From Astropecten irregularis (taxonomy: Eukaryota; Echinodermata; Asteroidea; Paxillosida; Astropectinidae): a stretch of DNA of 64,000 nucleotides. This document shows positions 1 to 11,260 of this stretch, one piece after another (position 1 is the first letter of the stretch; every line of letters starts with the position of its first letter). The notes beneath the pieces are model-generated. The model was not told where the DNA came from. It did no database searches and worked only from the letters and a program-made list of their open reading frames with translations. The stretch lies in contig OZ020259.1 in assembly GCA_963971285.1 (NCBI GenBank), positions 1,054,001 through 1,118,000 of the forward strand, given 5' to 3'. A program made the translations under genes and the position numbers.

Positions 1-198
1 GGGGATTGCACACAAGTCTATGGCTTGTGTGTCGGTGTAAAGCCGTAGCCGTTATCAAATCTGACTAGGCTTTGTTTTAGTGTATATCACCAGTGTAATT
101 TGTCTCATCTGTTTTCGTGGGCTCGTTGAAATCAATCGTGTCTAGATGTTTCAGGATAAGGGCGGTTGGTTGGTGTCTGGCTGTTTCCATGGTGATCT

Positions 199-3100
199 CT
201 ACTGGATACAGCAGGAGGGATCCTTCTTGTTCTTTAGCCTCATCCGAGAGCGGTATTTCTCCAGGAAGGCCAGCTGTCTAGCGTTGATGGCACCACGTCG
301 TTTCCTGAGGGTGGAAAGGTTGGGGTGGGGAGATAAAGATGAACAAGACTTTATGAATAGTGATTCACGTTTGATCAAAGAAAACGTGTGATGCATGTGC
401 AATGCAGCAATAGCGTTCCACACTAATGAGTAATGACGTCACACCATGCATGCACGCGCACACATACCCCAACTCACCACACATTTGCATATGGCCGGTT
501 GCAATGTTTGTCTGAGGTTCGGTGCTATTTTTAGCGAAAGTGCGCAGCGCTATTTAAACAAATTCCCGAATATATTTCATGACACTACCATTTTAATACC
601 GACACCCCTAACATGAACTCACTCTCTGATAAAGGTGACGGCATCTTCGTATCCCATGCCAGCCTCCATAAGAGCAACAGCAACCATGAGAGGGGCACGC
701 CCCAGTCCGGCCACGCAGTGGACAGCGACGCAGCTCCCCGGGGTCTCGCTGAAACGCTTCTTCAAGAGATCCAGCCATTTTTCGATGATTTCGTTGGAAG
801 GCACACCACCATCGTCAAAGGCCCAGTCCTTGAGGAAAGAAGAAGAAGAAAAAAAATGGCCGAGCCTTCATGAAAGGTTCAAAGGCAAAGCTTTCTAAAT
901 GCAAGAAACTGGATATGTCTAGGGGAACATATGAAGAGATAGCGTACCGTGGCAATAAAGAAGGCGCCCTATTAAAGGCTACAGCGCAAAAACTACGACT
1001 GGGGGCCCCTAGGCATCTGATACATCTAAGTGAAGTGTCTACCCTACCTATTCAATGCACCCCTCACATTCTTAAAGATACAGTACCAGATTGGTATTAA
1101 CATACCCAAACAGAAACATTCACAGATATACTGTACATATTACTTTCAGGATATGAAGCTGGTGCTGATAGAAACATACCGCTACATGTATATTTCCGCC
1201 TGAAATGCTGTATTTATCCAGAAATTAGTCAAACAATGACCAAAAACAGTTTTGATCTCTGGGTAAGATCAAAACCATTCTTTATATTTTATAAGAAAAA
1301 TTCAGTGGGGTTTTCGCGATGTCCGATTGAGGTAAAATTTTCACAGGTTTATTATTTCATGTACATGTACATGCTGGATCAGACAAGTGTGAGTGTTATT
1401 CTGTCACCTTTACCAATCATACATTATACCTTTAAGTTACCTAGAAGCCCACTTTAAAATTGGCATATTAAATGCACGCACATCTTGATAATAAGAACCA
1501 CGAACCTTCGCGAGAGAACGACAAAATAAAAAACGGCAGGAAGTCTCAGAAGGTGGATACGTGGGGGACACAAGGTCAACTTTTAAAAGATTACGGAACT
1601 ATGAGAAAATTGGGGAAGGAGTTTATAGAATGGCTAGGAAGGAAGAATCAATTAAGCAAATTAAGGACTTCAACCAGACATTTGTCTGGCAGTCATTTGG
1701 ATCTAAACCGTTCACTAGATTTCATCGGCAATTCACAGTTAACAACAAAATCTGCAACTTCCCCGTGTCCAATTTCATAGAGCTGCTTAAGCACCAAAAT
1801 TTGCCTTAGCACCAAAAACCTTGGTAAATGAAATCAGTATGCCAGCCAAAAACTCCTTGTGAATGTTATGCTCAGCAAACAATGGCCAAATACTAGTACA
1901 AAAGCAATAAACATCACAGTATGAAGATTTTGGTTGGTAAAATTTAATCATGTTTGATCAAGGAAGACTTTTCATGCTTAGAAGCAAATTTTATGCTTAG
2001 CAGCTCTATGAAATCGACCCCTGTTGTCCAGCATAGGCAAAGTCTGGACATTATACATGTATTTTAAAATTATGGCTAAAACAGAGAGGAACGATAAACA
2101 TGCATAGAACACCAAGCTACAAATTTAAAAGGAAAAAGTTTTTTGCGTGAAACTTACCTTTACTTGTATTCCTTCCTTCTCCAAGAGTTTAGTCTCGTAC
2201 GTGGGTTCGCACACTCTCGCTACTTCCACAATGTCTCTCTTTTTCAATTCCTACAAATTAAAACAACAAACGAACAAACAAACAAATAAATAAATCGGTC
2301 TCCTTCTTTTGTGTCCACTAAAAGTATAAAGTTAAAGTTACAGAACTTGGCTAGATTAATCAGTAAATTCATCAAATCAGATAAAATGTGAAAAAGGAAA
2401 GTTAATTTGCATGTTTTTAATGTTTGCTCAACATGTGGGAGACAAGCATAATTAACATAAAACTGAATTTTCATTTGGGAAAATACATTTTGATTTTGAT
2501 GAAACATGTACTGAATAAGGACTGTGCAAATATTGCACTACTAGTGTACATGTGTGTGTCAACACACAGTGTAAACAGGTCATAAGTACATTTGCACATG
2601 TACATGTAGTTGTAGTACATAAATGTATGTCAACATGAAAGGTAATATGCCGCACATGTACAGAAGCACTGTACATGTACATTAAACGTCATGAACATAC
2701 ACTACTGTACCTAGCATTTTGCATATTTATAAGATTTCCATGTCGCTACAACAGTTATTCAGATACTAATCAATAACCAGAAGTGTGAGTCTTTTTCAAC
2801 TTTTGTCCCAATTTACATGTACTATAATTTTGGATATTAATTTTCATAAAGACCACACAGGCCTGCCGTACTCTACATGTAGGCGTACTGCACACCAGTA
2901 CATGTACAGTATATAAAACAAAAATTAAACAAGCAGAAGTGCCAGGTGCAGTAACCAAGAGTAGGTGACGTTAGAGGTTTTTTTACGCTGGGAAAAAATG
3001 TTTCATGAGCAATTAGGGCTGTAAGTTTACAGTACAAATAATTTTGTAACCGGTTACCCGTCTGTTTTTCGGTTTCGGTTATGATTACCCGTATGACAAA

Positions 3101-5913
3101 GAAAATAAAGAAAAACACAGAAATAGTAAGTTTGGGTCTTTAAGGAACTTGGTTGACAACATTCTTATGTCACAACATTTGGCAGTGGTAGACATAGCAA
3201 AATGTCTGGCCTTTGCTTTGCATAAGCCTGCTGGTCATATTTTCAAAAGATTTTTGTGCCCACCGGACCGAACTTGACATTTTTTCTTTGTGAACTCTAG
3301 AAGTGTCTATACTTTTCAATTAACCTAACTGGGAAAATGTACCCGGGTACCCTTTTGAACGGTCGGTTAACCGGGTAACCTGATACAAACTGCAGCCTTA
3401 TGAGCAATACGATTTTACTTTTTAGCCGAAGTTGGGTCCTAATATTATACAACATCGTTTGCAAAATGCCATTTGGGGCTGTTCTCTTTCATCTGCAATT
3501 TCTAAGCATTTTCAATCAAGTCAAATGGTACTATGAATTCTTCAACAAGACTCTGTTAAATTCCTTGGATTAATTCTTCTTATTACCTTGAATAACTTTT
3601 CTAAGTTCATGATAAATTGGACATCTCTTTGGCAGATTACGTTTCAAATGTCAAACAACGGATCCACAATGGAGCGGTATTTACTGCAGTATAGGCTCAT
3701 CTATGATACATTAGTCATGCATGTACATGTTATCATTGTCATGCTTAAGTTACAAATCAAATTGTTTTTTTCCCCCTCCAATTTTACTTCCTTTTATCCC
3801 TCCAATTTTTACATGTCACATCCCCCAGACTGTCTCTGCCATCTCGGCAGAATTAAAAGAGTCTCAGCCCAAATAATTGAATTGAGGCGAATCGTATCGT
3901 GCGCTCCTATTGAGCTAGCTCAATAATAGGCCTACACGTACAAAGAAGGAAACAAAAAAACGCCGGGGAAACTTCCCCAGTGGCAGAAAAATTATCAAAT
4001 CTTTAGAATCATGAAAAGGTCAGGTTTCTTCTTGAGTCTGGGCAGGCTAGACAAAAGACCAATTCCTTGGTCTTAAAACGTCTCGCCGGCGCTGTTCTTA
4101 TTTCATAAACAGTCTGAATGCCACACAAACTCCCGTTTTTCATTGTTACTTCGTAGACAAACAAATTGTAGGCGGACGTAAACGTACGGCATCGCAGAGC
4201 TATTAACCGTGACAGCAGGGTCTTCTGAAAGATAAATTGTGACTCTCTTTTTGCCCAGAGCCCGAGGCAGGAAGAACAGACACTCCGGCTATGCATGGAA
4301 TGAATCATGAATATCGGAGCAGGGAGGGAGGGAGGGGGAGGGGGAAATGGGAGGGGGGCAAGACGGAATGATGGGAGCGATAGACACAGCAACGATCTAC
4401 TGTACATTCAAGCAGATCTAAGCACTGTATACATTATAAATGTAACACGGCCTTGTGCTGTGCATGCATTCAGCATGTGAAGCCGAGCTGCCTTCGCGAG
4501 GGACTTCGGTATCTCCGACCAAAATTTGACAGCGAGCCAAAAAACATGAACACCGGTCACTTCACCAAGATGTCGGCCTTGAAGTGTGACCGATAGCAAA
4601 CTGATCCGCTATGCCCCGCCCCCTTGGTGGTCCGACCAATCCCGTGCCTTGATTCACGTCTGCCGTGCATGCAATGGGTGTGACATGCGTGGCTGGAGCT
4701 TACAGCGCGACATGGTGGTATTCTTAAGGCATGCACATTATGCACCGCTAAAAATGCAACGGCGAGGGTTGACTACATCGGTCACCCCTTGTCGTACATT
4801 TTTTGTAATATAAATAATGTACATTGTATTATAAAATTTGCAGTGGCACAAAATCAAATTTGGCAGCTCAAATGGGAAATAACAACTGGGGATAATATCA
4901 TGTACTTGTAGTAGACTGTCATAACATTTACCAATACTCTACGTACGCATTTACAGCACGATCCAAGGCAGTGCCGCAGAAGATTAGTGAATATCATCAA
5001 AGGAGACTTGAAATTAAATTGTACAATTCAAAACATATGTAGGGGAACAAATAGGAATTGGGTGGAAAAAATATGAAAAAAAAAAAAATGATTTCTGATT
5101 AAAATCTGAAAACATGGATCTCTGATCTATAGCAAGGGACATTAATTTAATTAAATTCTGCCTCAATATGGTAGAATGATCCACGTTTACAGCAAATCCT
5201 CATTTTATGCATTCATAATATTTGTTAACACCGACAATAACAATTGTCACAAATCCCCTTTGATACGGTAGGATTCAAACAATCAAACGGCTTCATATTG
5301 CCCTTGACTGCAAGGAAAAATGAAGTAGAAATCTGCGTGCAAAAGATTTTGGATAAGCGGATTATTACAAAAGACTTCAGAGGCAAGAGAGGGGGTCTCG
5401 TGACAAAACTCATTGTCACCTCTCATCAGATATCTATCAGATTCTCACGGCCGCGGGCTAACAGTCAAAGAAAAAAAAGCTGTATCCTCTTTGAGTGATC
5501 CCCATGTAGCAGCATTGCTGCGCATATCGGTGAAATGATCCTTGGGGTATGGCGGTGTGTGTGTGGTTTCATGGCTTCCGACTGCCAAATATACAAAGAT
5601 AATTGACTATTGGGGTCACCACCAACGTAGGGCTGGATGGCTCAGTTGGTAGAGCGCCCGTACGGTATTCAGGAGGTCGCCGGTTCGAATCCCGCTCCAC
5701 TCAATTTTTCTTTGTTCACTTTTCAATGACTTTAAAATTCAGTCAGTTTCCTTTGTGGTTATTTGATGATCATATTGGTCAAAGAAAAACGGACAAAGTT
5801 CCACTCACCTCGATGAAATGATCCAAGCCGTTCTTATCAGGGTTGTGAATAATCAGGAATCTGGTCTGCTTGTAGCTGATCTCAACAGGGGCAGGGCGCA
5901 CACTTCTCGCCAT
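199..5913 (-). CDS. PTP4A: PTP4A (PRL-type) protein tyrosine phosphatase, 4 coding exons, complete
   Basis: Coding exons on the minus strand are 5809-5913, 2158-2250, 623-828 and 199-304; all junctions are GT-AG and the frame is continuous, giving 169 residues (vertebrate PRLs have 167-173). The exons encode the PRL N-terminus ([15 protein letters not shown]), the redox cysteine position C49, the acid loop WAFDDG (general acid D72), the P-loop [10 protein letters not shown] with catalytic C103 and R109 followed by the PRL-typical Ala, a basic tail and the C-terminal prenylation box CCIQ. By family knowledge it is a farnesylated dual-specificity-like phosphatase of plasma membrane and endosomes that also binds CNNM magnesium transporters. 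Two oddities: the usual WPFDDG reads WAFDDG, and one residue is missing just after it, so the catalytic Cys is 103 rather than 104. A possible acceptor at about 5929 suggests a separate upstream 5' UTR exon. The 3' UTR continues past the left edge of the window. Confidence 0.95.
305..622 (-). other. PTP4A intron 3
   Basis: A 318-bp GT-AG intron with donor GTGAGT and an acceptor after CCACCCTCAG. It splits the codon for E135 (GA|G). No other element was recognised. Confidence 0.85.
829..2157 (-). other. PTP4A intron 2, contents
   Basis: This 1.3-kb intron has donor GTAAGT and an acceptor after TTTCCTCAAG. The one recognisable element is the foldback copy at about 1767-2021; the rest is unannotated AT-rich DNA. 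Confidence 0.75.
1767..2021. mobile_element. Foldback element, family 'GGGGCCAATTTCATA'
   Basis: A copy inside PTP4A intron 2. Left end CCAATTTCATAGAGCTGCTT; right end AGCAGCTCTATGAAATCGAC followed by CCC. Confidence 0.7.
4322..4357 (+). other. G-rich tract with G-quadruplex potential
   Basis: More than four runs of at least three G separated by single A residues lie on the plus strand, inside PTP4A intron 1; the gene is transcribed from the other strand. The pattern GGG-N1-GGG-N1-GGG-N1-GGGGG meets the usual quadruplex rule. Confidence 0.6.
4560..4700. promoter_or_regulatory. Promoter-like patch in PTP4A intron 1
   Basis: A locally CpG-enriched stretch with a GC box (CCCCGCCCCC at about 4614-4624), a CCAAT box (ACCAATCC at about 4635) and a YY1-like CAAGATGTCGGCC. 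It could be an internal promoter giving PTP4A transcripts that begin at exon 2, but no gene 5' end is demonstrated. Confidence 0.25.
5479..5772 (+). repeat. tRNA-derived SINE, family A (full-length copy)
   Basis: A tRNA-like module sits at about 5631-5701, with an A-box-like GGCTCAGTTGGTAGAGCG and B box GGTTCGAATCC. It is preceded by about 150 bp of conserved non-tRNA sequence and followed by a tail starting TCAATTTTTCTTTGTTCAC. The same parts recur at 25.4, 29.2, 31.2, 43.2, 47.0 and 47.9-48.1 kb. The would-be acceptor arms (GGGCTGG and CCGCTCC) do not pair, so this is not a functional tRNA gene. Confidence 0.8.
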
Positions 5914-6072
5914 GTTGATTGTGTAGTTCCTCATAGGATCACCAAGACGACAGATAAACAAAACCAAATCGACGACGACGACGAAACGGTAGGGGCAGTG
6001 GAGGAAGGGGGAAGGGGTCGGTGGATGATGCAGACTTCCTAAGGCAAGATATATCCACTCGTACGATCGCTC

Positions 6073-6094
6073 GCACGCACACACACACACACAC
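6073..6094. repeat. (CA)n microsatellite
   Basis: About 10 CA units directly upstream (on the gene's strand) of PTP4A coding exon 1. Confidence 0.8.
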
Positions 6095-6119
6095 TTGAGC
6101 TGATGAGGTCCCTAAAAAA

Positions 6120-6600
6120 AAAATGACGACGTTTCCGTCTCAAAAGCCTGCTTTCCTTCACCGGTTTGGCTTGCTCTTGACCCGCGGGAAGGCAAGTCCC
6201 GAGTATCCAGCTCCTCTGACCAACCAGTCCCCAATTTGGTACCCTTCAGAGGCACAGGCCTTTGCCCTGTCACCACCGGTCGTTGCCTTACCCCATGCGT
6301 GGTATGGCCAGTTCAGTGTCCAACAGACAGCTTCCGCTGTGCCGTCACGAAGCCCGCGCATGCAAGCGAAGGCCGCGGGAAAAGCAAATTGCACGTGTTG
6401 ATGCGCAGCCGACGAAGAACCCTCACGATCCAGTGGGGGTTCCGACGGAGTCAGGACCTGCGACGAGCGAGGGCGCTTCACAAGCACTACAACTACAGGA
6501 GTGTCCCTCGGGTTCAGAGTGGAGAGTGGGTCAAAAGTTCACTTGTGCTGGCTTCGGCAGTATTCGCCTGAGATTGCAGCAAAAGCCATAAATGCTGAGA
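6120..6600. other. GC-rich patch, unidentified
   Basis: This stretch is clearly GC- and CpG-richer than its surroundings. Open frames of about 110 codons occur in several frames on both strands, as expected from base composition rather than coding. No family is recognised. It may be an old mobile-element fragment or part of the PTP4A 5' region. Confidence 0.3.
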
Positions 6601-7550
6601 CGGGGACAGTAGAAAACTGTAGGATAAAAAAAACGAAACAAATAAATCATCAAATCGTAAAATCGCAAGAAAGACACTTTCAAATCATTATTCATAATAT
6701 AACCATTTTCACACGTGTACACATACACACTCACATGAAATCTACTCACAACACTATGAACAAGAACATTCTGATCTGCAAATTATTTAATATTCATGAA
6801 CATTTTTATCATTCTAAACTAAGGCAGAAACCAAATTTGCTTCTAATTCCCGGAATTTCACTTTCCTAGTTTTGATAATATCACTGAAAATACAGCAATG
6901 AGCATCAAGGAGTGCCCTTATGAACTTTTAAAGCCTTAAAAAAAGTTGAAGTACATGTAGCTGCTGTTTAGAAAATTTGTGAAGTTTTTCCCTCATTTTT
7001 TGCAGTGCATGAGTCAATCTGAAAATCTGAAAACACCAATTAGGAAAAAGCTGAAATTTAAAAGTTCCTATACTTTTATACAGAGCAGGTGTACAAACAA
7101 ATGAGTGCAAACTAACACTTGCTACCACAAAGCTTTAATATTTTTTTGATAAAAATACAAAATGGCTAAATCTAAATGATTCTGAAGGCATTCTCTGTCT
7201 GTGCTTACTGTTAAGCAGCATAGATGAATTTGAGCAGCTGTATGACACTGGCCAGTTGTCTGTCTGGGATTGAGTTATCAATTCCTTATGTTCACTGTGC
7301 AATCTGCAAGGTTAAAATCACATGGTACCACCATGTACAGTACATGTACACAAATACAGTACATGTACAATGTACAGGGGGTACAGGTATGTACAGCTCC
7401 TAGCTCTATGGTACCACACCACTGAGTCTGATCATGGTCTGATCACCACGTGCAAAGTTCAGTCATGAAATGCATGCAAGGTCATACAGTATGTGGCCCC
7501 ACAGTACTTCTTTTGTCCCACAAAGTGGACTGACTCACTGACTAGACTTA

Positions 7551-7660
7551 GGGCCTGTTTGTTTATGACAAATCCTGCGCATCTGGATCCCATTTTAGCG
7601 TACCCTGCATAGGACGTGGATCCCAAAATATCGGATCCTCGGAGTTAAACAAACAGGGGC
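7551..7660. mobile_element. Short foldback element (MITE-like)
   Basis: The ends are inverted: GGGCCTGTTTGTTTA on the left and TAAACAAACAGGGGCC on the right, about 110 bp apart. It abuts the next foldback element, sharing the junction GGGGCC. Confidence 0.55.
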
Positions 7661-7896
7661 CAATTTCATAAAACTGTTAAGCACAAAAATTTGCTTAGCA
7701 CAAAAATGTCTTGCTCAATTAAACAAACCACCATTGAAAATTCCATTTGATATTCATGGTCAGCGAACAACAGCCAAAGAACAATCACAAGTGATACACA
7801 ACATGTGGAAATTTGGTTGTTAACCCTGTTTTTATTAAGACAGAAATGTCATGCTTAGCAAATTTTTGTGCTTAACAGTTTTATGAAATTGGCCCC
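7656..7896. mobile_element. Foldback element, family 'GGGGCCAATTTCATA'
   Basis: About 240 bp with inverted ends: GGGGCCAATTTCATAAAACT on the left and AGTTTTATGAAATTGGCCCC on the right. The subterminal AAGCACAAAAATTTGC is also inverted at the far end. The family recurs at 1767-2021, 13822-14050, 16931-16992 (truncated), 18308-18550, 18909-19148 and 44286-44471. No open frame, so non-autonomous. Confidence 0.75.
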
Positions 7897-9656
7897 TTGC
7901 CCTAAGCGAATTCATGATTCATGAGTATATTTTACACATGTCATGATAAGTACATGTGTACACAGTGGGTAAAGCATGGAACAGTGCAGTCAGTGCGCAG
8001 TGTATAGATAAGCGCTCTTGTTTATTTGCTACGTATGCATGAACTGGGCCAGGAAATGAATATTCATGAGATTGATGACAGCGTTTTCGAAATTGATTTT
8101 CACGTGAACGTATGTTCAAAAGTCAAATTTTACTCAAAGGAAAGATTGCAGGTACCATAGTTTTATTGCTGATCAGGTTTTATCAAATTTCTAATGATTA
8201 AGTTTGAGAAATATCGGGACGATAATATTACTGTTTTTGTCGTGAATTTAAGGTCGAAGAAAACTGCTATTTTTCAATATCAAACAAACTTGGCCACCAT
8301 AAGTAGACGATTTAGTGAAAAGTACAAGTACTTAACTACCTATTTCTGTAACGAACTGCTCCATTGATAGCCCAAAACAGTCAGGATCACTGAAAAAACA
8401 CGACCATTCCGGATAGCAAAGTCACGAACATAAGGCATCCGTGGAAGCACGTGTAATACACGAGTGTGCATTCCTCATTGGGTAAAACCCCAATCATAGT
8501 CACGTACTGACCAATCACGTATTATGTCAGTCCCGCGTAGGGGTCCGTGTTGTGTCGGGTACCCTGTTCAGCAAGGACTTGCATATGGTTAAATAGAAGA
8601 AAAATAGGCTCCCGACTATAAATAAACTTCCGATCTGTCTTATGTGTTTTCGCAATTGGTATCAGGAAGATTTTTGTAATTTAAGTAATGTTCCTTCGTG
8701 AGCAAAGACAAACATACTTAAATAATTACCAATGTCTGTCCCAACTGTTTTCTTTCTTGAACTTAGTCGGCTACCTTCATTGGTTTAATTAATGATTTCA
8801 GATTATTGTTGTTCATTTTAGTAAGTAGTATCTTTTTAAATAATAATGGGAAATCAAAATTAATTAAGACACTGACAGTTATCACTTTGTTTAATCGTAA
8901 AACACGAAAATGATTTATTTCAAAATTTATTAACAAAATAAACAACACTGAAAATTGCATAGTTGCATTACACCAGCTGCATACTGAAAATTGTAAAATG
9001 ACATAAATACCAGCTGCATAGTCAATATATTGTTGTTTGTCATTAACACCCGCATCCAATAAATATAATACTAATAATAAAGTTTAACTATATAACTTTT
9101 TGTCATTGCCATGAATAAAAAAGGTACATCGCATTGTACCAATGAAGTTGGAATTCGAGTTGGAAGAGTTGGAAGATTGCGGTAACATGTATGAATTTCA
9201 ACAAAGCTAAAGCAATGTAGTTTTTAGTATTTTTTGTTTTCAATATCACTTACATGTGGTTTTAAATATAGCTTACATTTACTTTTATCACATGTAGTAT
9301 TCAATATCATTTACATGTAGTTTTCAATATAAATACCTGATGCAGTATAGCACATTGGGGTTGAGTTGCATCATAGTACAGTAACTTTATAAAAATAACA
9401 CCTTCTTTAGAAGATTGGCAAGGTGAAAAATCTATTGCGGTACACAAGTTATTCATATTTTGCACAAAGAAAATTAGGAATATAAAACCTGACATAAACA
9501 TCAACTATTACGATAAACACTCTATAAAGAACATGGGCCAGTAAATAAAATATGTTGGTAGAGATAAATAAATCTCTACACTTGCAGGCAAGGCAAGTGC
9601 AATAGAATGGCAAAAACTAGTAATTGCATACCATAATGACTACTAATTTTGAAGAT

Positions 9657-9970
9657 TAAAGGTTATATCATAGTATCATACATTGGTTTTTGTCAAAGAA
9701 ATACAGATTTATGGGCAAAAATATCAAGGAATATACAATAATAGTCATCTGTGAAAATTTCAGTCCCATACGGTGCCCAGGCCACTTTTTGAGAAAACAG
9801 TGAAAAACGGCCACAGTATTTCTTAACTCTTTTCTCTTTTATTTTTGATCTTTTAAAAGATCAAAAAGATTTTCGGTCGTTGTTTTTCTAATTTCTGGAA
9901 AAATACACCATTTCATGCAGAACAATTTTAACGGTATGTTCCTACCACCACCATCTTCATGCTTACAGGC
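9657..9970 (+). repeat. Interspersed repeat R4 (~320 bp)
   Basis: Begins near ATCATACATTGGTTTTTGTC and contains GAAAATTTCAGTCCCATACG, a self-complementary GATCTTTTAAAAGATC and TTTTAACGGTATGTT near its end. Other copies lie at 29323-29632 (+), 55686-56028 (-) and 57596-57915 (+). There is no open frame and no tRNA-like module. Confidence 0.7.
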
Positions 9971-11086
9971 AAGTGCTGTGGAAAGTTGAATATTAGTGCA
10001 CAGAATTACAAAATACTGACAACTAATGCTAACACAATACACCAACATCTTACTCTTAGACAGTTGGAAATGCATTTGGTCAATGAAAATTTAAGATTTG
10101 CCTGTTTGCTTCATAATTGAAAAAAAATTTAATTAAGTCATAACCAAATATAGGCAAATATCCTGAGATAAAAAAAATATCACATTTGTGTGTAAGGAGA
10201 AGAGCAAAATCAAATTTGTCACCATTGAGAAACAGACCAAGAGAATAGTCCCCATAGTTTGACCAAAAAACAAAAAAGTTGATGTACATTGTGGTTGATC
10301 ATAAAGAGTCATCTTAGTTTAAGTAAAAGTGCCGATACATGTACACGGAAAAAATACCGGTTGCTCTCTCGAAAGTTTGAAGTATATGGGAAGATGCCTG
10401 GTGATGGAATCTCCAATAATCTGCACTCTGAAGAAGGGAAGGTCACTCTGAGTGGTGGGCCTGTAAGAAAAATGAAATGAAAAAAAAAAAAAAATGAAAC
10501 CGAAAGCACCAACAGTTTTCATAGAGTAAAAAAGCCCTACCCTAGCCTGAAAATCAATAGGGCCTATTTGTCTGAATTTTGTTCACAATAATTCCAAAAC
10601 TTCACCAAAAATCCAAGCCATTTGCCATTTAAATAATGCAGACTTCCGTGCAGACAGACAACATTTATTATCAGAATTTCACTTTTTGTAAGCTGTAAGT
10701 ACACATACATATGCATGATACATGTAGCCGCTGCAAAGTCTACGTAACGTACACACGGAAAAAAAGGTGACGTCATACATGTACACCGATTCACGTAAAT
10801 TGTGAAATTTTTCCCCACAATTCGGATCGAAATAAAAATGTTCCAAGGTATCGGCCACAGGTCGGAATTATACGATTAGCAAGCATAACTCTTCATGAGC
10901 CCAAAACATGACAACATTTGTCACCAAATATTCCAAAACAGTCAGGATCACCAAAAACGTAAAGGTAGTGTAAACATTCTGGATATTTCATAGTACACTT
11001 CACCAGACTGATAAATAACTTTTAAATCAAAATAATCATACAAATTAGGTATCATTCGACGCAGAAATTCTTCTATTTTCACTTAC

Positions 11087-11260
11087 CACTCCATCTTGGC
11101 CCAACACTGCTAAGAAAGGGGTTTCCCAACGATTTTTTCAGGGGTTGTGCCGAACACTCGTAAAATCTCGTTGATTCTCGAACGGTCCGAGACCGTAGAC
11201 TCGCTGCAAATAAAACTTCGCTGAGTGCCTCATTATCGAGCACGCTGCGCACTGACTGAG
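11087..11260 (-). other. Candidate 5' UTR exon or alternative promoter of PTP4A
   Basis: This is a CpG-enriched stretch (about a dozen CpGs in 160 bp, against very few nearby). On the minus strand it ends in a consensus splice donor, AGTG|GTAAGT, just after a YY1-like CCAAGATGG. It points towards PTP4A coding exon 1, whose own upstream side has an acceptor-like TATGAG at about 5930. No conserved coding content, so this is inference from composition and splice signals only. Confidence 0.3.

Larger units (their letters stand above)
2251..5808 (-). other. PTP4A intron 1, contents
   Basis: This 3.6-kb intron lies between coding exons 1 and 2. Beside the exon-2 acceptor is a short (AAAC/AAAT)n microsatellite at about 2262-2295. 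It also holds ACATGT-rich DNA (2510-2910), a G-rich tract (4322-4357), a promoter-like patch (4560-4700) and a SINE copy that ends only 36 bp from the exon-1 splice donor. I see no further coding exon in it. Confidence 0.7.

Noticed and set aside
5631..5701. Possible functional tRNA gene
   Set aside because: A and B boxes are clear but the acceptor arms do not pair. The same module is dispersed with a constant tail, so it is a SINE.
6098..6135. CTGATGAGGTCCC as a hammerhead ribozyme start
   Set aside because: No matching GAAA box or closing stem follows.
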